Positions 38,194 through 51,690 are shown, counted from the first letter of the stretch. The stretch: DNA of 64,000 nt from Lophium mytilinum (GCA_010093605.1 MU004190.1:310001-374000), one strand, 5' to 3'. The notes: a model not told the origin generated them from the letters alone. Made by a program: numbers and translations.

Positions 38194-38269
38194 AGGACGG
38201 CAACACACTTCTCTTCATCTTCCCTACTCCACACAACACCTCTTCCGCTTCTCCACACCAACAACCACC

Positions 38270-39256
38270 ATGTTGCTTCGCTGTGGCATCTCCACCCAAG
38301 ACGGTCAGCGTCAACCGACAGCGTCGCCCCTACTCAATCTCCCTGCCGAAATCCGCCAACAAATCCTTTTCGAGGTCCTCTCCCAGTCGATCACCATCAT
38401 CCTCGACAACACTACTATCATAGCAACTCGTCTCAAGCGCGTCTGTAGACTCCTTCGCGCGGATTTCGCGGAGATACTCCCTCTTTGGCTCCCCGAACCC
38501 ACTACCAAAGTCGTGATCAAAAGTCCCGAGGGCACCCGCCGGCTTGCAGACCTTCAGCGTCAATATACCGAACTCGCAGCCAGGTCCGGTCGTCAGTGGG
38601 GAGGCATCCAGACAATCCGAATGCAAGTCATCCGCAACATAGCCTGGCCCCAAAACCCAACCACGGAGATCAAAGCCGACCAATTGTTCACGCTCAATCC
38701 CCTTCAAGATCATGACTACGCGCTCCTTCCGGACACTGTGAACAAGATTATCGTGGATCTCACCATGCCTCCCAAGCCCTTGAGGTCTATCAAAGCATGG
38801 TGGCCTGACGCTTCACATTGCCGAGGCGCGCCACCTGAAGGCTTGGCGGAGTTCTGGTACAGCTTTACGTATGCCTTGTGCGGGAGCGATATGGTCGTCG
38901 CGACGGGCCTTTTCAACGTAGGGAACGGGCCAGCTTATTGCAACTACCATGGCACCTATGGTAGAGACGGGAAGAAACTAATGAGTATCGAGACGAAGGG
39001 GAGGTTCCCACCGAGCCACATCCAACCAATGCTATTCTCCAAACATGTTGATTGGCATCGCTTGTCCGTTGTAGAGATAAGGTTCGAGGACTACTTTAAG
39101 GAGTATAAGAGAAAGTTTCAGCCGCACATGCAGTGGTGGGAGGATATGAGAAAAGAACAATGGGAGGCTGATGAGAGGAAGAGGAAGGCCGAGTGGGAAG
39201 AGCAGGAGAAGCTCGAGAAGCCGAAGCGGAAGAAGAGGAAGACGGGTCGGAAGTAG
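38270..39256 (+). CDS. 'LPAEIRQQI' family protein of unknown function, 328 aa
   Basis: Single-exon paralogue of the genes at 4249-5106 and 5549-6565. LLNLPAEIRQQILFEVL (residues 21-37) is F-box-like. Family landmarks follow in the same order: LLRAD (61-65), TTKVVIK (78-84), VDLTMPP (162-168), AEFW (193-196), 'KGRFPPS' about 244-250, and a very basic Lys/Arg tail at the C terminus (KPKRKKRKTGRK) that looks like a nuclear localisation signal. The central region differs from the other two. Start chosen for its context and the TATA-like element upstream. Function not known; Skp1 binding or a nuclear role is inference. Confidence 0.75.
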   Translation: MLLRCGISTQDGQRQPTASPLLNLPAEIRQQILFEVLSQSITIILDNTTIIATRLKRVCRLLRADFAEILPLWLPEPTTKVVIKSPEGTRRLADLQRQYTELAARSGRQWGGIQTIRMQVIRNIAWPQNPTTEIKADQLFTLNPLQDHDYALLPDTVNKIIVDLTMPPKPLRSIKAWWPDASHCRGAPPEGLAEFWYSFTYALCGSDMVVATGLFNVGNGPAYCNYHGTYGRDGKKLMSIETKGRFPPSHIQPMLFSKHVDWHRLSVVEIRFEDYFKEYKRKFQPHMQWWEDMRKEQWEADERKRKAEWEEQEKLEKPKRKKRKTGRK

Positions 39257-39422
39257 GATTGCGAGAGTAGCGAATGCATTCAGCATTCAGGATGATGGTG
39301 ACGGCCAAGCAATGTCGACCAGTCATGGGCACTCTGGACGTCAATAAATGGGGCGACTTTCTTCCTAGTTGTTATTCATCACGTGTTTCATGTATCAGGG
39401 AAGGCGCTAACATATTATCTTA
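39257..39422. other. Short intergenic spacer
   Basis: 3' flank of the paralogue, ending where MULE-2 begins. Nothing else seen. Confidence 0.5.
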
Positions 39423-40275
39423 GGCGACAATAGTCTATGATGCTGGTAAATATACCCTGTATAGTCTTTAATGCTTGCAAACGCCACGGAGACGCCCGAT
39501 CGCTTAGCCTATGCCAATTAAGGCCTAAAAGCTAGCTAATAGGCCCCTTTAAGTATAAGCTCCGCGCCTATATATCTCTATAGTATTTCTAAGTATTATA
39601 TAACTATATATAGACTACTAATATAGTATTAAGGCCTTCTATTTATATATAGGCCTATATATAATATAAATATAGCTTATTATACTACTAGTTATATTAC
39701 TAGCTTTTTTATAAGCTACTAGCCTATTATAAGGCTTCTAGCTACTTATTTCTAATAGAGAGGGGCCTCTAAGGCCCTTCTAGAGGCGCTTAATAAGTGC
39801 TAAACTATCTAAATTAGTAATAGATATATATATTAAGCTATTAAGAATATAGGTAAGCTACTATACTATAGAAAGCTATAGAGAAGTAGATTTAATAGCT
39901 TTATAGGCCTTATCTATTTAGAAGAGCTATAGACTAACTTTTATAGTAGCTATACTAAGGATTTATCTACTTATCTTTCTATATTATATTAGTAATAAAA
40001 AAGTAATAAAAAATTAATAGATTTTAATACTATAAAGCTATAGAAACTTACTATATAAAGGCCCTTTCTATACCTTTTTAGAGGCCTTATTACTATTAAT
40101 TTATTCTTTCTAATAGCTTTACTATTATTCTATAGCCTTACTATTATTCTATAGTCTTACTATTATTCTATAGCCTTACTATTATTCTATAGCCTTACTA
40201 TTATTCTATAGCCTTACTATTATTCTATAGCCTTTCTATTCTTATTACTATAGAGTCTATTAGTATTCTATCTAT
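39423..40275 (-). mobile_element. MULE-2: end fragment of a second Mutator-like element related to MULE-1
   Basis: From about 39423 the sequence aligns with the outer end of MULE-1 (shared 'AAACGCCACG.AGACG' about 39478-39494 and an 'AAGGCCTA.AAGCTAGCT' tract about 39520-39536). It then follows the RIP-scarred interior of MULE-1, read inward from its right end, to about 40275 where similarity stops. The other end is not found; later retroelement insertions or deletion probably removed it. The start is approximate and no target duplication can be checked. Confidence 0.65.
40122..40235. repeat. Six tandem 19-bp units inside MULE-2
   Basis: Six copies of CTATTATTCTATAGCCTTA with one or two changes. 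MULE-1 has only about two copies at the matching place (about 33337-33370), so the array grew in this copy. Confidence 0.85.
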
Positions 40276-41100
40276 AGATAATAAGTATAAGCTTTTTAAG
40301 AATATTAAAGCTATCTATATAGATATTATAATTACTAAAAGCTAGATAATTAATATTATAGCTATAATATAACCTTTATTATAATATATTTCTATTATAG
40401 GTAATAGTATTATATAGCTTCCTATTATATACTACTATTACCTAACCTTACTTAGTACTAGCCTCGCCTACCTCTTAGCCGGCGCTCCGCGCTCTACTTT
40501 CTCTTCTTATAGCTACTTTATTATATACTTAATACTATTTAGTTTTCTATTATAATTCTATATTATACTATAATATAAAGTAGCTACTCTTCTAGCTTCT
40601 AGAAGATATTAGAAGTACTCTTTTTATCTACCTATCTATATATATATATACCGGCGCCCCTATAGCTACTAAAATTTAATTTCTATAACCTTTATTAATA
40701 AGAAACTAAAATAGAAAAAGACTCTATAATCTTAGAAGGCTTTATAACCTTATAGTAAGAATACTATACCCTATTATTTATATAAACTAACGCGTAGGCC
40801 CTATAAATCTACTTACTATTACGCCTCTACCTATAAGCGCACGCGTAAACTAACTAAACTAAGTACAGTTATTTACTAATTAGCTCCGCCGCTAAGAATA
40901 GCTACTAAGAAGTATACTAGCTATATCTACTTACTAGCTTTTATAAAGGCCCTATAACCTTTCTATCTATACTAATCTTTTTCTTTATCTATCTACTAGA
41001 ATACTATCTACTATTACCTAACTAGTAATAGTTAACTAGCGTAATTCTCTAATACTAGTTTCTTTTTATTTAAGACTCTATAAGTAGACTTACCTGCCTA
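40276..41100. other. RIP-scarred DNA of unknown origin
   Basis: AT-rich with no open frames. It lies between the MULE-2 fragment and the first recognisable Gypsy gag sequence and may hold the leader or LTR of that element; no repeat partner was found. Confidence 0.35.
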
Positions 41101-44100
41101 TAATACTAAGTTATAGTAAATACGCTATAGTATATTTAGAAGCTTCCTCTAGCGGTATATACGCTAATAAGAGTAGTAATACTAACTTATACTCTACTTT
41201 TAATAGCTAAGCTACCTAGTTAATACTAGCCTCTAACTCTTAGTAAGTATAATAAGAAACCTAATACGCTAAAGCCTTATATAAAAAGATAGGTAAATTA
41301 TCTTAGTATAGTATTAGTTCTATTCTAGAGTAGCTAGCTGCCTATAGTAAACTCTATATACTAAAAGCTAGTACTATTAGACTAGATATAGCCGCAGCCT
41401 ATAGTTAATAACTAACTACTATTCTCTAGCATAGTAGGCGCTCTATTAACCTAGATAATAAGAAATTCTATATTACCTCTAATAAAGAAGATAGTATATA
41501 GCTAGACTAGAAACTTAATAAGCTTAATAAAGAGAATAAGAATAATTAATTCTAATTAGCTATAGACCTCTAGAAAGTAGTCTACTTTACTTAAGGTAAC
41601 CTTTTTAATATATAAAATAATAATATTTCTACTAGCCTAGTTCTTCTATTTACTTAGAAAGCCTAGCGCACTAATAAGTGTACTAATAATCTACCCCTAT
41701 TAGTGTAGAGCCCCTCTACCGTAGCTATACTATTATAGCCTAACCTAGAGTTACCTATACTAGGCGTATTAGTATACTATAATTCTAGCCGCTATAAGTT
41801 ATACTTTACTATAATAGCTAAAGGAATTATATTCTATATTAACTATAATAGAGTTACTAACGCTATTAATATTAACCTTAACTCTACTAAAGCGTTTTAT
41901 AATATAGTTTCTAAGTACTATAAGAATATATACTATAGAGTTACTATATTCTAGTAGAATCTAGAATCTCTTTAAGAGAACTACTAAGCCTAAAATATAA
42001 AGCTAACTACCCTTTATAACTAAGCCTAGGCCTAAGACCCTAATAAGATCTTATATCTATAAGCTAAAGTTACTTAACTAACTAAGAATATTATGCGTCT
42101 TTAATTAGAAAATAAGAAGGTGTATACTAAGTATAACTATTAATTTATAACTAAATAAAAAGCTTATAAAGCTAAAGTTCTTCTACTTAGTAAAGTATAC
42201 TTAGAAAATAAAGCCCTCTATTAAGACGTTGCTATAGTATAATAGGATTTAGATTAACTATAAACCTAGCGTAATTACTTTAAAAAGCTTAGCCTTACTT
42301 ATAAGTAGTAATATATTAACTTAAAAGTAAACTAAAAAGTAGTATTAGTATCTATATAATTATATTACGCTACCACCGCTACTATAGATAACCTTAACTA
42401 TAACTTAGAAGATAATAATAATAATACTAACTATAATAACTTTACTATTATAGATAATAATACTATAGTCTAGATTGCCCGCCTATAGCTTTATAGAGAC
42501 TATAAGCCTAAATTCTATAACCTCTAGAAATTTACTAGTAAGGGTAATAAGTACTAATACCTATCTTAAAAGAGCTATGCCTACGCTATCTTCTAATATA
42601 AAGGGCTAGCCTACCTAGATAAATAGAGTAAAATAGAATATATTAAGTTATACTATATTAATTATATAGAATTAATTATTTACGGCTATACCTAGTTTAA
42701 GAAGCCCTTACTAAATAAGAACTTTAAGACTCTTAACTAGATATTTACTTATATAGACCTATATTTTACTATCTTTAATAAACCCGCGTATATAGATAAT
42801 ATCCTCTATAGTAATAGAGTAAAGATAAAGAACTATAAGATATAGAATATATATATATTATACTTTAAAGAGATAACTAATATTAATAATAAAAATAAAA
42901 TACCCTTTACTTCTAAGAAGGGATAGCTTAAACATCTTCTACGCCCTAAGCTTAGTTATTAAGTATTTAGCAGCGCTAATAGCTACTAGAATTAGCCTAC
43001 GCTTATAGCTATAGTATTCCGCGCTAAAGCCTTTCTTTAGAATAGCGCTTAGCGTAATACTATCTAATCTACTTAATTATCTAGTTTCTATAATAGCTAT
43101 AGAAATAACTATAATAGCTATAGTAATAACTACTTAAGTAACTACTAACTAAATAACTACTAGGACCGCTAACCTAAATAGAACTATAGATAGAAATTAT
43201 CTACTTCTAATAATAATAGTAAGGATTAAGGTAACCGCGCTATTTACCTTTCTCTATTAGTTACTTTAGTCCTGCATACTAAGGGCTACTACTTCTACTA
43301 TATTAAGAAAGGTTATTAAACTAATAACTCTAAGCGCCCTTACGCTAATAACCCCCCTCTATCTAAGCGTAAGCTAACTAAGCGCTTATTTAAGGCTAAG
43401 AGCGGCCTTAACCTTAAGCTCTCTACAATCTACTATATTAATAAGAACGGTTCTAATAACCTAATATCTATTAATAGTAATAGAGAGGACCTTACTATTA
43501 TTACTTATACTAATAAACTATTATCTTCTAGTATTTTTAGTAATAGTAGTAGCTCTAATAATAGTAAGGGAGAGAGTTTTATATAGGCTCTAACTATAGT
43601 TATAGATAGAGCTATATAGAATTCTTTCTAAGTACTATTATAGCCTATATTTAAAAGTTAGAATAGCTACCTTTTAAGTCTAATAAAATCTAGCTATTAG
43701 CTTACTCTACTAACTTAACTTAAGATATTACTTATAGTAAGTAGTTAAATTTTAAGTATAGAATTTATATACCTATTAGTATAACTAATAGCTACTATCT
43801 TACTAATATAGGCTATTTCTACTTTATCTTTATCTTATAGTTATACGCTAAAGCTAATAAGCTTATAATACTACTATTAGCTACTTCTATTCTACTACGC
43901 CTTACTAATAGTATATTTACTAAGCTTATTACTTATAAAGCCTAGCTTATACTCTTTTTAAATGCCTATACTAAGAATATATAGTACTATATTACTAATT
44001 TTAAGGGCTATAATATTATATTAGGTATACTATAGTTTAAGAAGTATAAGCCTAATATTATATAGGGCGAGCACGCCCTTAATTTTAATAAAGATTTCTA

Positions 44101-44800
44101 CTATAATTACTACCTCTATATAGACGGTTATAGATAAGTATAGAGTAATAGTAAAAACTATAATATTATCTAAGTAGATAAATATATATATAATAATACT
44201 CTATAAAATATCTTTAATAAATATTAAAAGCTAGGCTTAGAGCTAAATAAAGCTAAGAATATAATAGCTATCTACTAGAAACTCTAACGTAATAGTAAAG
44301 AGGACTATATTATCTAACTATAAGATAATAATTAGAAGAAGCTTTAATAGATAGAGAAATATAAGTATAGAAAGCCTTAGCCTATAACTTATTCTTCTAT
44401 ACCTTATATCTCTATACTAGAGATAGACCTAACTCTATATAGCCTTACTAAACTTAATAATATTTTATATAATATATAAATAGCTACTTTTACTACTAAT
44501 ATCTTTACTATTAACTCTTTTAATTACTAGAAGTTCTTTAAAAAGATAAATTAGCCTCTAATTACTAATAAAGAGATTAAGGAGTTACTTTCTAATTAGC
44601 TATACTATATAGTAGACGCATAGAACTTCTATAAAGCTAATAAGCTTCTATTTTATTAACTAATAGACTATATAATTAATATTCTTTCTAGTTTTAAGCT
44701 ACTATTAGATTTATAGCTAAGAAAAGAGTTATATTACTATTAATAAGGTTATATAGAGAGAAGAGAGGCTCCGGCTATAGGCCTACTATATAGTTAAGTG
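41100..44800 (+). mobile_element. gypsy-A: plus-strand Ty3/Gypsy gag-protease relic
   Basis: Plus-strand frames give a helical, Lys/Leu-rich gag region (about 41100-43100), a zinc-knuckle-like segment near 43270-43330, a protease-like segment near 43780-44050, and the start of the pol region before the reverse transcriptase (about 44520-44800). The rest of pol is not found downstream on this strand. Badly broken and old, with very many breaks; ends uncertain. It appears cut off where the minus-strand element begins. Confidence 0.55.
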
Positions 44801-44867
44801 CGCGCTAGTAGAACCCCGGGCGCCGGTAGAACTCTAGGCGCCGGAAGAACCCTTAGTATAGAGATTA
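44801..44867. repeat. GC-rich imperfect 18-bp tandem repeat
   Basis: About two and a half copies of a unit around TAGAACCCCGGGCGCCGG, strikingly GC-rich in an otherwise AT-rich block, just left of the TGTAACGTCC terminus of the next element. Confidence 0.6.
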
Positions 44868-47800
44868 TGTAACGTCCGTGTATATAATAACCCCTAGCCT
44901 TAATTACTACTAAGAGAATACTAAGGAATAATATAATATATGCCCCCCCTTCTAAAAACTAAGCTTCTATAAGAACTAAGAAAAAGACTTACTATTAAAC
45001 TTATATATTAGATAGCTAATATAGGCGTAGCTCTACGTATAGATAGAGTATACTAATAAAACCGTACGGGTAGGCGTTCTTAGTTAAGTTAATTCCGCCA
45101 TCTAATAGCGGCGTAGAATCTTAAGTTATACTAGACTATTATAATAATATAGTAATATTCTAGAGGTTCTATAGTAGCGTCTAGTTCTTTAGTTTAATAA
45201 AGTAAGCGGGCGGTTTAGGTTTCTATAGGCTGCGGTAATAGAAGTTAAAGACCTTATAGAGGTAGTCTTTAAGGTTTCTAGATAGTTACTAGAATTAATA
45301 TAGTTATATACTACTAATATAGTATACTTTATATTAAATATTATTATCTTTAACGCGTAAATTAATAATTTAGGCAACTATAAATTTCTTAACTAGCTTA
45401 TTATTATTATCTTATTAAATTAGCTCTAGTAGTAGTATAGGTTCTAGGTAATTCTATCCTTTAATAGACTTAGAAGTATCTAGCTATAATAAGAAAGAAT
45501 AGAAGATATTATAGATCTTAGTCTTAGATAGTAGGTCTAATTAGAATGCCGCGCCCTAATTAATAACCTTATTAACGCGGAAGGGTTCTATAAACTTATT
45601 ATTAAGGGCCTTCTTAGCGTAGTCTAGTTTAATATTCTTAGTATTAAGCTAGACTATATTATTAACGTATATATCCGCGGCTATATTATAGTAGTAGTTA
45701 GCTTAGTAAGCTTATTTCTCTTAAGCCTATATAATATAGTTGCGTAGGTAGACCTTAATATTCTTTAAACATTTAGCTATATTATTAGCTAGCTTCTATT
45801 TAATTTCCTTATTCTTAGATATCTTTTTATTCTTAATAGTAGGTGGCTCTAGCTCTAAGTAAGAAATATAGCTATAATTAGTAAAAAATAGAGATAGTTC
45901 TATTATAGCTAAGATATAAGTATTAGCTACTAGTTCTATAGAGGGTAATAGGTTATACTAATTATTCTATATATAGTTAATATAGGCTTATAGGTACTTC
46001 TTTATATTAGTATTAGTAATTTCTATCTAACTATCTATTTCCGGGTAGAAGGTGGTAGACGTATTAAGCAATAATTATAACTAGTAGTAGAGATATTACT
46101 AGAATTTAAAAGTAAATTATATACCTAAGTTACTAGTAATAGACGCTAGTAGTCTATAGAGTTAATAGATCTATTAGAAATAGACTTTAGTAAGCTTATC
46201 TACTTCTAGTAAGGTAATGGCTAGAAAGTAGCGCTTTTTAGATAGCTAGTTAATTACTATAAGTATATAGCAGTACTTATAGCTATAGCGTTTATAAATA
46301 GGTAAGTTAACTATATAGTTTAACGTAATGTTACACTAGTAGTAGAGAGAAACAGGTAAGAGATAGAGAAAGCCTTACTTAGTAAAGTTAGATAGTTTAA
46401 TATTATAGCAGCGTTAGCACGCGTTAATATATTTTATAATTAATTTAGTAAACCTAGGCTAGTAGTAACTAGATTAGATACGCTAAAGGTAGTCTATATA
46501 GCCCCCGTGCCCTACACTAGTATAGTTATAACCTAGCTATATAATCTTAAGCTAGAGGAGAGCTAACTAAGGTATAAATAACTATCTAGAGTCCTTATAT
46601 AGTACCTATAGTTTATTATTTATAACTTCTAATTTACTTATAGATAGTTAGACGCGCTTATTCTTTAGAATATTGCGTAGTAGTTTATAGTTACTTTATT
46701 ATTTTAGGGCTATAATTCTATATATAAGGGAGGCGTTTAATAGATTATTAATACCTAAGCCCTTCTTAAATACTAGCTTATTAGTATTATAGGCCTCCTA
46801 GATAAGCTTATATAGTAGTCTATTTATATCTATAATATTTATAGTATATAGATAGAGGTCTTTAGAGACTTTATTTACTAGGTTTTTAGTTTTAATTACG
46901 GTTTATTATTAAAATAGAAATTATTTATTATTATTAGATTGCGGAAGGTTCTAGCTGCGGTATATAAGACTATCTAGTTTAGTTTCTAGGCGGCTAGGCC
47001 GGTATATTAGAACGTAATTAATTTCTAAGAGAATCTAGAGCTAGCGCATCTATTACTAGTTTAGTTATTATATAGTTATAAAGTATAGTAGATTATAGTA
47101 ATCTATTAGTACTTAAATAGGGTTCTAGTATCTATTATCTTAGTACTATAGTTTCTATTTCTTAAAGGTAAGAATAATAGTAAGTAACTTCTTATTATAG
47201 ATCTTATAGTTGCACTCCGCTAGTATTATTTTATAAGAGTAGAAAGTAACTAGATACTATATTCTATTATTATATAGCTAGAAAAAGACTTCTATAGCTA
47301 TATAATTAGATGCGTCTATTTTAATATATAATTTCTAGTTAGGGTTAAAGTATTTAAGATAGGGCGCGGTAGTAAACACTATTTTAAGGTTATTAAATAC
47401 TTTCTAGCAGCTTAGCGTCTATTTAAAATAGATGCGCCCGTCTAGTTCTTTATAGAAGAGATTAGTAAGCGGCTTATATAGTTATAAAAAACCTTATATA
47501 AATTACCTATAGAAATTAGCTAGGCCTAAAAAGGCTTAAATATTTTTAAAATAGGTAGAAGTAGCCTATTTAGTTACGGCTTTAACCTTCTCCGGGTCTA
47601 TTTTAACACCCTTAGTTATAATAATAAGGCTAAGGTATTTAATACGCTTAATAAGAAACTTATATTTATTAATATTAAGGTATAGACTAGCTTTATATAG
47701 CTAGTCTAGTACCTTTTATATATATATAATATATTCTTCTTTAGTTCTATCTATAAATACTAATATATTATCTATATAGGCTAAATAGAAGTTATCTAGA

Positions 47801-50800
47801 TATTTATAGAGGATATTATTAATAAATATTTAGAAGGTGCCCAGTCTATTATATATGCTAAACCCTAAGACTTTAAATTAGAATATTCTATAGTATATAA
47901 TAAAAGCTATTTTCTATTTATTACCTAGTTTAATACGGATGCGGTTAAAAGCTAAGATAATATCTAGCTTAGTATACTATTTAGCCTTATAGAGGCAGTT
48001 AAGCGTTTCTTATATAATAGAAATTAGGTATTAATTCTTTATAGTAATAGTATTAAGGCTATAGTAGTTAATATAGAACTAGTAGGTTCTATCTAGTTTC
48101 TTAACTAGTAGTATAGGTGCGTGTATAGAAGAATTACTATTCTTAATAAAACTATTACCTAGTAGCTTTTAGAGCTTATTATAGATAATATAATTCTTTT
48201 TCTTTAAGACGGCTCGGGTTTTATATTTAGGTAGTAGAGCGTCTAGCTATAGAAGAATTATATAGTTATAATTATAGTATAGAGGTAGATTTCTAGCTTT
48301 CTATTATAACTATATATTAACCTAAGGGTGGAAACGCTTATCTAATTATTTTCTTAGTTTATTAGATAAATACGTCCTGCGTTTCTTTATAAACTTATTA
48401 TATTTATTAATACTAAGAGCGTATAGTTTAAGCGTACTATTATCTTCTAGAATACTTATAATATATCTAATTGCGGGCGTATTAAATAGAGCGTTATCTA
48501 GTTCTAGAATAAACTCTAGTTTATAGATCTAAATAAGGTTCTTAGACTTAGCGCGTTAAATATAGTATTCTATTAAACTAATAGATATTATAAATAAGAA
48601 TATAGACTAAAGCTTATTAGATTCTATAGTATAGAATAGGGCTCCCTTATAGTATATCTTAGCTAGTACGCTATTATAATAGTAGTGTAGATTACGGCAT
48701 TATAATTAGTAGAAGTAGAAGCTCTTCTTAATAAAGTTAATTTCTAGATTATAGGTTTTATACTAATCTATATCTAAGACTAGAGAAATGTATTCTAGGT
48801 TAGTAATATAGTAGACTAGCTACTCTATATATAAGCCTATAGTAATATTAATAATTATAGTATATATAATAGACTAAAAAGAGTTAGAGTTATTAATATA
48901 GGTAAGATAGTAAGGTAAATTAAGAGGAATTTAATAGATTTTATATTTACGCGTAAATAATTAATTAATAAAAGAGAATATTATACTATTATTAGAGAGA
49001 GAGTAAGTATAAATAATTTAATTACTATCTAAGGCTATAGAATAAGAAAGTAAATACTAGCTACCTTTCTTTAGCTAGAGCTTTATAATATTATACTAAG
49101 TATATATAATAGCTATTATAGAAATATAGAGTTCTAGCTAGTTCTTATTATTTTTAATATACTCTAGCACCTTCTATAGCTAAAAGGGTATATTAAATTA
49201 TAGTAGAGGTTCTACTACTTTTATTCTATACTTTTTAGGTGCTCTATACTTAGTGCCCCTATAATAGCTTTTACGCGGCTTCTAGGCCTTCTTACTTAAA
49301 AGGTTGTCTATAGTAGAAACTAAGTTACTATACTTAAAGAAAGTTAGTATAGAATAGGGGGTAGATAATAGAGTTAATAATAGAGTATATTTTAGTTTAT
49401 AATTAATTATAATAGGTTCTTAGGCGCAACTATACTTAAGAACTACTTATTTTTCTAGCTAGAAAATATAGTATTAGTAGCGCGGAGAGAAAGGCCGCTA
49501 GTTATCTAGATAGAGAAGTTTTAAAAAGGGCAATTATTATTAACGGCGCGGTAACTAATATAGTAATAATAATTATAAGCGCTAGCTGCGTATATTCTCT
49601 TTTTATTAGCTTTAGTAAGCTTACTAATACTTTAAATATACGTAAGTTTATCTACCGGGTTTATAGTGTAAAGGCGCTATTCTATACTAGCCGCGGCTAT
49701 AATAGTAGGTATATATAGAGCGTTTAAGGTTATTATTATAGTTGCGGTTATTATATTAGCACCTATAGCGGGTGTAGATAAGTAACTACTATAGCCGCGG
49801 CCCCGGCCGCGGGTAGATTAGATAGTTATTATTATTATAGGTTTATATAGATAACTACTTATTAGAGCTATATATACTATATAGTATATAATAGACGCCT
49901 ATATATAGAATATTAAATGCTAGTATTAAATATACTAACGCTATATAGCTCTTAAGGCTGCGCCTACTAGCTAGCTAATAAGATAACCTTTATAACCTCT
50001 ACTTTTATACTATTTAGTAGCTTAGTGCCTACTACTACTAGTTAGTAGTATACTAATAACTAGATCTATTAAGTCCTCTATTACTAGGTTCTTTAAGGCC
50101 GCTATTCCCGCATCTATTAATACTTTCTATAGCTATCTAGCCTATCTTAGCTCTATAGACGTTACTATTACTAGTATAGACGCCGGCCTTAAGCTATATA
50201 GCTATAAAACTATTACTAGCTTAATAGAACCCTTAGAGTAACTTAGCTAAAGGCCCTTATTAATAACTTCTATAATAATAATATTTAAGACGCTAATATT
50301 TCTTATAAGCCGCGCATAATAAATACTATAGGCGTAACTTCTTCCCGTTATAGAGTAGAACAGAAGCAGCTCTAGAAGTTATTATTAGCTAGTTCTTTTA
50401 CTTTCCTTAGCTCTATCTCTATTAATAACTTAAAGCCCTCCTCTATAAGCTATTTATACTTACGCCGGCAAATACTTCTTTAACGCCCGCTAATACCTCT
50501 TTAACGCCTATAAATACCTCTTTAACGCCCGCGTTACTAAAGCTCTTATTTATATTAAACTTATTCTTTATAAGTATATATCTAGAGCTTTCTAAAGAGA
50601 TTATTACTCTTAGTTATTAACTATACGCCTTTTTAATCTCTAATTACTAAGCTTTTAAATCTATTAAGCTTAAGGCTATTCTTCTAAGCTTTATACTCTA
50701 CTTTCTATTACCTAGTATTACCCGTTCTAGTGCTAAAGAACGCCGCTTATAGTCTATTAATCCTGCGCTATTTCCTCTATAGTAGAGTACTACGCCTGCC

Positions 50801-51500
50801 TTAGCTAATCTAGTAATTAATAGGTTTCTAGTAGCTACCTATACTATATATTCTAATAAGGCCTAGAGTATAGGCCTTAGAATAATATCTAGTCTAGGCT
50901 CTTATCTTTACCGCCTATTTAACCTATTCTACGGCTCTATAATATTAGAATCTTTAGATATATTATAGCTATATAATTGCGCATAATATATAACTAGAGG
51001 TTATATAATAGAGGCTCTATAGAACGGGTAAATATTACTCCGCCCTTTAGGTTATTATAATATCTATTCTAGGAACCTCTTTCTCTCTTATATTTATCTT
51101 TTATTAATATTAATACTATTTAATCTAATAATTCTAACGCTTTAACCTTAAGCCCTAATATAAGATAAATACCCTTCTAGCTTCCGGGAGTAATAGAAGC
51201 ACCCCTAGAAATTTTCTATAATAGAGTGCACTCTTATAATAAGCTATAGTATATGCCGCTATCTATATAGTAACTATTAGTAGTATTATAGACCCCTAAT
51301 AAAGACTACACTTAATAATATAGTACTTCTATTAGTAGCGCCGCGGGCCCCTAATAAAGTAATCTAACTATTGTGCGTAATATTAGGTAATAGACCTTAT
51401 AACTATAGTAGACGCTCTATAATAAGCCCCTATAATAGAGGGGTAGTAGCAGCACCCTAGAAAGTCCCTACTAATTCTATCTATTACTTTAATAGCTTTA
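44868..51500 (-). mobile_element. gypsy-B: minus-strand Ty3/Gypsy relic
   Basis: On the minus strand, integrase-like (about 45100-46700), RNase H-like (about 47000-47400) and reverse transcriptase (about 47450-48200, with a 'YIDN' type active-site block near 47770-47790) sequences follow in Gypsy order read right to left. A protease/zinc-knuckle region lies near 49450-49560 and possible gag extends to about 51500. The left terminus TGTAACGTCCG at 44868 reads as an LTR end on the minus strand, with a C7 run (polypurine tract on the minus strand) near 44943-44949. The right LTR was not found. Very broken and old. RT phrases resemble gypsy-2. Confidence 0.6.
50470..50532. repeat. Three tandem 21-bp units
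   Basis: AATAC[CT]TCTTTAACGCC-type units at 50470, 50491 and 50512. Being 21 bp, they would give a seven-residue repeat, in keeping with a coding origin in gag. Confidence 0.8.
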
Positions 51501-51522
51501 TAACTTCTTCTTCTATCTATTT

Positions 51523-51690
51523 TACTATTACTATATAGAGACTAACGCCCGGAAAGCGTAGTATAGATAATAGCGCGTGCGCGCGCCTAGTATTACTAAC
51601 TAATTACTATTACTATATAGAGACTAACGCCCGGAAAGCGCAGTATTAATAATAGTAGCCTAAGTGCATACCTAGTATTATAAAATAAAT
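51523..51690. repeat. Two tandem ~82-bp copies
   Basis: The phrase CTATATAGAGACTAACGCCC occurs at 51531 and again at 51613 with similar sequence after each. Confidence 0.75.

Noticed and set aside
40122-40235. CRISPR-like direct repeats
   Set aside because: The 19-bp units abut with no spacers and sit in a eukaryotic transposon; it is an ordinary tandem array.
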